A DNA stretch of 64,000 bases from Capitella teleta (Eukaryota; Annelida; Polychaeta; Capitellidae). Every line of letters begins with the position of its first letter. The stretch's first letter is position 1. Of this stretch, positions 58,842-64,000 are shown one piece after another. Where the stretch lies: the NCBI GenBank assembly GCA_000328365.1, contig KB299905.1:104059-168058 (forward strand). Reading direction: 5' to 3'. The notes below the pieces were generated by a model that was not told where the DNA came from, ran no database searches, and saw nothing but the letters and a program-made list of their open reading frames with translations. The translations under genes were made by a program, and so were the position numbers.

Positions 58842-60704
58842 ATGGTCCTCTCTGAAAGTGAAGGAGAGTTGATGTCCGAAATTGAAAAGCAGAAAACGTT
58901 CGACTTCATGAGTTCCAAGTACGATCAACGTGACGAGGACAAGAGGAAATCATCTTCATCCTCGTCCTCGTCTTCTTCATCTTCGTCGTCCTCTGATTCA
59001 TCCAAAAAGAAGGAGAAAAAGAAGAAGAGACAGCATTCTAAATCCCGGAAGGAAGAACGAAAAGACGACGAACCGAAACAGGACGAAGCCATCGAAGACA
59101 TGGCGGAGGACTTCCTTGGACAGGTCGTCAGAACTCAGCAGGAAAACAAACAACTGAAATCGAAGATTAAATCCTTGGAAGACGAGAGAAATAAAGTGGT
59201 GGAGGAGAACGAGAAGCTGCGAGATCAAGCGAGACCTCTTGAGCACACGATCAGGAAGCTGAGCAAACAGGTCAAGATCCTTAAGGCAGAGAACGAAGAA
59301 CTGAGCAAAGAAGGAGAAAAGTTGAAGGAGGAAAACGAGAAACTTCAAAAGAAACGACATGAAAAGAAACACAGGGGTGGGGGGAGCAGAGAACTTGAGG
59401 AGAAGATTGAGAAGTTGGAGGAGCAACTGCGAGATGTGTACGAGGAGAAGCAGAAAGCAGAGGAGAAGGTGAAGGAGAAGGAGAACGACATGGAAACACT
59501 GGAGAAGGTGTGCAAGGACGAGATGGAGAAGATGAAGAGGGACGCCAACAGGGCGTACGAACAATACAACCAGATGGAGGACAACGCCAGAGGTCTCATG
59601 ATGGAGAATCGATCTTTGAAGGAGCAGATTTCTCGACGGGAGAACGAGAGGAGGAAATCTCCCGACGCGCACACCAGAGAGGTTGAGAGGCAACGGAATG
59701 ACCTTGAGAAAGACCTTGCTGAGCTGAAGAAAGATCACCAAGACTTGAAATCCCAATTGCGGGACCAGCCAAGAGATTCTTCGCCCGGAGATCGACAGAG
59801 AAGGAATTCCGGAGATCGACGCTCCACTTCACGGAAGTCCAGAGAAAGTTCCAGACATCGACGCTCGACGTCCCGTCAGAATGAGATTGAATTACAGCAT
59901 GACCTGGATACGCTAAAGAAGGAGTATGAAAACTTGAGTGCTCAATTGGGGGGTGACTCTCCAAGATCCGAGCGGCCTCAGGAAAGACAGTCCAGGTTGG
60001 ATCGATTCCTAGGCGAACAGTCGCCGTCCAGGACGACCGCATCACCATCTAGGACGGACGTCTGTGATAAGAAAGCTTCAAAGAAGAATGAAGAATCGCC
60101 TAAAATCTCCAGAAAGAAGTTAGAGCAATTGGTGAAGCAGCAGGAAAGCCAGATCAGAGATCTAGAGGAAGAGAACAAGGACTTGCGGGCAGCAGTAGAC
60201 GGCTACCAGAAGGAGCTAGAGCGCATGCGCATCAATCGCACGGAGGTGAACATCCAAGGAGAGAAGTATCAGGACATGGCCGACAAACACAGAAGACTCC
60301 TGGACGAGAACCGGAGGCTGAGGGACGCGCTGGCCAACCACCGGAAACATGACTCACACGGGTCATCCGAGAAGTCAGAGATGAAGAACGAATTGAAGGT
60401 CGTCAAATCCAAGCTGGACTCGGCGACGAATCGCGTCCAACAGTTGGAAGGCTACATGGACAAAATCTTTGACGGGGATGGTTTTCAAGTGGTCAGCAAA
60501 GAGAACCGGAAAGCCGGCCCTCGGGTCAGCCTCAAGAAAAGGTCACGCAGTCCGGTCACCGCTCCTGACCCTCACTACATGACTCCAAGGGCTAACAAGT
60601 CCTTGAGCAACCTCGCCAGCCTGTCGTACCAGACCCCGAGGACACGGCAGGCTAAGAGCTACTCCACTCAGACATACAGACCAGAGTGGAACTGCAAGTT
60701 CTAA
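58842..60704 (+). CDS. Coiled-coil protein with poly-Ser and basic N-terminus
   Basis: A 620-aa ORF starting at GCAATGG. The N-terminus carries an acidic start, a 16-residue poly-Ser tract (37-51 plus Asp-interrupted Ser) and a Lys-rich stretch KKKEKKKKRQHSKSRK. Long heptad-rich coiled coil spans about 83-308 with a Gly-rich break near 179-181. An RS/Arg-Ser-rich hinge follows (about 318-346, with SRKSRESSRHRRSTSRQ). Shorter coils occupy about 347-368, 422-505 and 512-545. The C-terminus is basic with SP/TP sites and ends PEWNCKF. The layout suggests a cytoskeletal or centrosome/cilium-associated scaffold, but I do not recognise the family. Signals consistent with a complete last exon are the stop at 60702-60704 and an AATAAA 52 bp later. 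A 5' non-coding exon is possible because TTTTTTTTACCCAG precedes the start by 28 bp. No other CDS exon is needed. Confidence 0.88.
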   Translation: MVLSESEGELMSEIEKQKTFDFMSSKYDQRDEDKRKSSSSSSSSSSSSSSSDSSKKKEKKKKRQHSKSRKEERKDDEPKQDEAIEDMAEDFLGQVVRTQQENKQLKSKIKSLEDERNKVVEENEKLRDQARPLEHTIRKLSKQVKILKAENEELSKEGEKLKEENEKLQKKRHEKKHRGGGSRELEEKIEKLEEQLRDVYEEKQKAEEKVKEKENDMETLEKVCKDEMEKMKRDANRAYEQYNQMEDNARGLMMENRSLKEQISRRENERRKSPDAHTREVERQRNDLEKDLAELKKDHQDLKSQLRDQPRDSSPGDRQRRNSGDRRSTSRKSRESSRHRRSTSRQNEIELQHDLDTLKKEYENLSAQLGGDSPRSERPQERQSRLDRFLGEQSPSRTTASPSRTDVCDKKASKKNEESPKISRKKLEQLVKQQESQIRDLEEENKDLRAAVDGYQKELERMRINRTEVNIQGEKYQDMADKHRRLLDENRRLRDALANHRKHDSHGSSEKSEMKNELKVVKSKLDSATNRVQQLEGYMDKIFDGDGFQVVSKENRKAGPRVSLKKRSRSPVTAPDPHYMTPRANKSLSNLASLSYQTPRTRQAKSYSTQTYRPEWNCKF

Positions 60705-60755
60705 TTAATACGTTATCATAATTCATGTATTATTCTCAGGTGGAAGTGTTTAATT

Positions 60756-60761
60756 AATAAA
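60756..60761 (+). terminator. Polyadenylation signal, coiled-coil gene
   Basis: AATAAA 52 bp after the stop codon, with a T-rich stretch 20-35 bp downstream. The implied 3' UTR is very short. Confidence 0.6.
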
Positions 60762-62562
60762 TTAGCTGCAATTTTACAATTTGTTTATTTATATTGCTGT
60801 CGATTGAGTAGCATGATTTTGTGTTGGGGGCTACAGCAGTCAGTGATTGACTGATTTGGGGATTCGTACGAAATTAATTGCATGAATCAGATATTGCATA
60901 ATTCAGAGAATGGAGAAGACAAGTGAGATAGCCGCCATTAGATTTGATCGATTGAGCTCTTATCACAAGCACCGCATAATTATAGCTATAGACTCATGTC
61001 TGCGGGGTTAAATGGGGCATGGCGGCGTTTGCTTGGTTAAGTGATGCTTCATGCGATGTACCAATGATCACTAACAATGAGGAATTGCTATCATGTCTGC
61101 TTGGGTGTGGGAATATCACTGGCTCACCAAAAGACAAACACAGAAGACGTAACGTGCAAGGACGTTATGATGAGCGTCGATCGTTGCATTGTGCGTTATG
61201 CTGACACACAGGGGTGTGTGCTGTTTGCTAAGTCATAACGCACTTGTGCCGTATTCGCTCAGGGGGAGATAATATATAATTCCTAAACTGTCTTTGCTCT
61301 GTTATGACATAGAGGAAGAATAATGAGAGAGGACATGTGGGTAAACACCGGTCTTTTGCCTCGCGAGCGCATTTTGCGATTTAGGAACGGTCAGCTCGAA
61401 CGCCAGTCCGCGTTTAAAGGGAATTTTAAGTGATGTTCTATTGACTTATAGCACCAATTGATAGCATTCCGTGCCAAAAACGCCATGCCTGGATGCAAGT
61501 GTAAGGAAATAATGCATTCCGAATATCGGGGTTAACATTGCGCCTATGGGAGAATGGCTTCCATTACGAAGTATAGGAGGCAAACGTCAGCTGAAGGCTT
61601 GCCGTGATTGGTCCCGTTCCCCTCGTGAAGCTATCGATTTCAGCCAATCAGAGCAGATCATCTTCGCCATAAAAGGACATCTTTGTTGTTTACGAAACGA
61701 AAGCGCATGCGTGGTGCACTCTGGCTGACCTTTTTACTGTTTCAGGATGAGAAACATTGTAGGTGTCCTAGAAATCGGACTTAGAATATCGCCGACGAGA
61801 AACGACGGAGTTTTCTTGGTGCGAGATCTAGTAATCACACTAACTCAAGGCACGAATGCGCGACAAATTAAAATTCATGACTCCGGTACATATCCCGCAT
61901 AGGCTGTTTCTATAATACATATGCATATATAGTATTTAAATGAAATCGGGGACTTATTCTTAGATTGGCGACGTTTTAACCGAAATTCAACAAAAGAACT
62001 TATAGTATCTCCAAGTTCTTTTGCTATGCTTCTCCTTAATGTTTGTTTATCACAATGTGTACCTCCAAAGAGTAAAAACACTTGCACTTCGACCACAAGT
62101 GCGAAATTGGAAAATATAATGAAACTCTCGAAATCTGAGAAAACAGACCTCTCATATAATTATGATAGTACATGCATTATTCCTTTCATTTATTTCTCCG
62201 CTGTTTAAAAAATAAAAATATAAATTCTCTCGGTTATCACCCTGAATAATTCACTTGAATTAGTTTACATATTTTACCATACTTGTACCATACTACCATA
62301 CTAGTATGTTATGTTCTCACTTTTCCTGTCCACCAAATAATGCATGCATTCATGATTAGAAGCATCAATTAATGTTAATTGCTTGGCGATACAGCGTGCA
62401 TGCTTCGGTGTGCGTCTGAGTCATGCAGCATATATGCAGTTGTTTACCAGTTCATCTATATTAAACTAATAATGCTATAATTTATATGGATTCACGTGTG
62501 CATCTGCGAAAGAGATTTCAAGCGCATGGTAAATGGTAAAATGAACCATAAGGCGTATTAAT
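60762..62562. other. Intergenic, no gene recognised
   Basis: No supported gene. A GC-balanced stretch at about 61540-61740 with CATAAAAGG and a GCGCATGCG motif looks mildly promoter-like, but no exon could be attached to it. Confidence 0.4.
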
Positions 62563-62957
62563 CATTCGGGTGATACGGGCGCCTGAACAGAAGCCCGGGA
62601 CCGGGGTGCTCTCCTTACTCTTATCGATAAATGCTAAGGGTTCTTGATCCTGCATACTACCATAGACAGTAGCACACAGGTGCTTGTTACGCATTTTGGC
62701 AGCACTGCAGTGTCACTGAAGAATTATAATTATTGGTAAAATGAAGCAAGTAATTGGTGACAAATGGTAAACAGAAGCCCGGGACCGGGGTGCTCTCCTT
62801 ACTCTTATCGATAAATGCTAAGGGTTCTTGATCCTGCATACTACCATAGACAGTAGCACACAGGTGCTTGTTACGCATTTTGGCAGCACTGCAGTGTCAC
62901 TGAAGAATTATAATTATTGGTAAAATGAAGCAAGTAATTGGTGACAAATGGTAAACA
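62563..62957 (+). repeat. Short interspersed repeat within a perfect 184-bp tandem duplication
   Basis: The repeat begins at 62563 with CATTCGGGTGATACGGGCGC and matches the minus strand of 37738-37871. From 62586 the sequence forms two consecutive 184-bp units, 62586-62769 and 62770-62953, which appear identical by eye, followed by the first four bases of a third. Each unit holds about 105 bp of the repeat plus flanking sequence including GCATTTTGGCAGCACTGCAG. The absence of differences points to a very recent duplication or an assembly artefact. Confidence 0.92.
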
Positions 62958-64000
62958 AGGCGTAACTTCTGTTATTACAACAGTCTGAAAAGACGCCACA
63001 TAAGTTATAAAATCACAGCTCCTGTTAATATGCGGGTGGTCGGTTGATCGCTGATAATTTGTTACGAGTTATATACGACATGGATTGTGTTCAATTATTC
63101 AATATAGTTCAATATAGGATCAGTACGGAACCCGTAGTGTGTGGGTTTCACATAATCATGCTAGAAATACCGCTGTGGACCATATCACGATAACTTGAAC
63201 ACGTCGCATTATGATTCATGCATTATATGCCTCTCTTCTAAAGAGGCCGACTCTTATCTTATAATTGCCTTAAAGAGTAGAGTGCTATTACGATGACATT
63301 TATTGGACACATGTGGTGGAAACTGGTTGTATCGCGGATAATGACAAACAACGCTAGTTTGTACTAGTATACTACACTCAGTATTGGTGATGTACGAATT
63401 CGCCATATCCAAGCATGCATAATATCATAGCACAATACTGATTATTAATGCCCATATTAGCCATATCAATTTATATGTATTTAAGATCGGACGAAATGGC
63501 ATTCGGGCGAAATGACCAGTTCCCTCGGCAATTGCCTGTTCAAATTCTCGGTCAGAGAACTGAGATCTATCGTTCTACAAATTCTCTAAACCTGGACAGA
63601 AAAACGCAGAAGAGCAACTCAAAAGGTAAGCAAACAGTGCCTTGAAATTTATGATTAAATGTGCCTATAATTATGTTTGCACATCACAAAGTGCATGCAG
63701 TAGCAATCGTTCATTTATTTTATGTATACGAGTATACCCATGATATGGCTTCACACTTATTCGCTTCAACGAGCGGCGAGGCGAATTTGCAGATTAGGAG
63801 CTAAACAAATGCTCTCTAATTACACAACATTCCGTGGGCTCGACGTGGAGACGCAATCGCTTCGCTTGAAAAACGAAAACGAAAACGTTTCTGATAATGA
63901 TTTTGAAAAGTCGAATAACTTTGTAATTATGCGCGATATTGATTTGGGAATTTCTCAATGTTGAATGTATTTGCGATGGTTGTGTCTCTATACCTTGTAA
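62958..64000. other. Right-hand flank, no firm gene
   Basis: Apart from the candidate exon at 63496-63625 this is A+T-rich intergenic sequence. An open frame at 63722-63964 ends in NFVIMRDIDLGISQC and has no recognisable domain. Confidence 0.35.
63496..63625 (+). CDS. Possible first coding exon, partial gene
   Basis: ATG at 63496 opens 43 codons (MAFGRNDQFPRQLPVQILGQ and on) that end at a good donor, AAAAG|GTAAGC, in phase 1. Base composition is more balanced than the flanks. The downstream open frame at 63722-63964 could be a second exon, but no clear acceptor precedes it, and the rest of any gene would lie beyond the window. No family recognised. It may be chance. Confidence 0.25.

Noticed and set aside
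58998-59756. 252-codon open frame on the - strand, Leu-rich
   Set aside because: It is the antisense shadow of the Glu/Lys-rich coiled-coil gene.

Overview
This is animal nuclear DNA: AT-rich, gene-poor, with spliced genes that have GT/AG introns, polyadenylation signals, decayed LINEs, a tRNA-derived SINE, MITE-like repeats, many poly(A)/poly(T) tracts and microsatellites. The neuropeptide receptor is of the DMSR/myosuppressin/sex-peptide-receptor type, which is best known in protostomes. The LTR fossil has a tRNA-Trp-type primer site, as in CsRn1-like Ty3/Gypsy elements. Together these suggest a protostome, perhaps a lophotrochozoan such as an annelid, mollusc or brachiopod. The species is not identifiable by eye.

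Four protein-coding genes are well supported, all on the + strand and all in the second half. (1) An apparently intronless class A GPCR of the DMSR family (29285-30502, 405 aa). (2) A two-exon neuronal-calcium-sensor EF-hand protein (43704-45302, 197 aa). (3) A three-exon two-pass membrane protein with poly-Gly and Pro-rich regions (55729-57172, 411 aa), not recognised. (4) A 620-aa coiled-coil protein with its main ORF in one exon (58842-60704), not recognised by name. A clear unprocessed pseudogene of the calcium-sensor gene lies at 50045-51700. A weak candidate first exon of a further gene sits at 63496-63625.

The left 28 kb contains no convincing host gene. It holds a degenerate endonuclease/RT-type LINE broken by a long (AAAT)n array (905-2140), an inverted-repeat element (3.7-4.1 kb), a TA-flanked mariner-like MITE (19711-20383) with a second partial copy at 8081, a decayed Ty3/Gypsy fossil (about 12.8-14.6 kb), several CR1/L2-type LINE pieces (15.7-17.8 kb), a tRNA-derived SINE (25.8 kb) and a CpG-richer, promoter-like patch near 26.5 kb.

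The main structural observations are: an intergenic module at 1-487 repeated 48 kb away, directly upstream of the calcium-sensor pseudogene; a fold-back insertion found only in that second copy; a short CCATTCGGATG-ended repeat family present at 37.7 kb and 62.6 kb, the latter inside a perfect 184-bp tandem duplication; about 40 CACGTG palindromes, several times more than composition predicts, with none between 9.2 and 20.6 kb; and scattered RFX X-box-like palindromes, one about 145 bp upstream of the coiled-coil gene's start codon. I see no multi-gene cassette that would qualify as a new system. The genes look like independent neuronal, signalling and structural loci.
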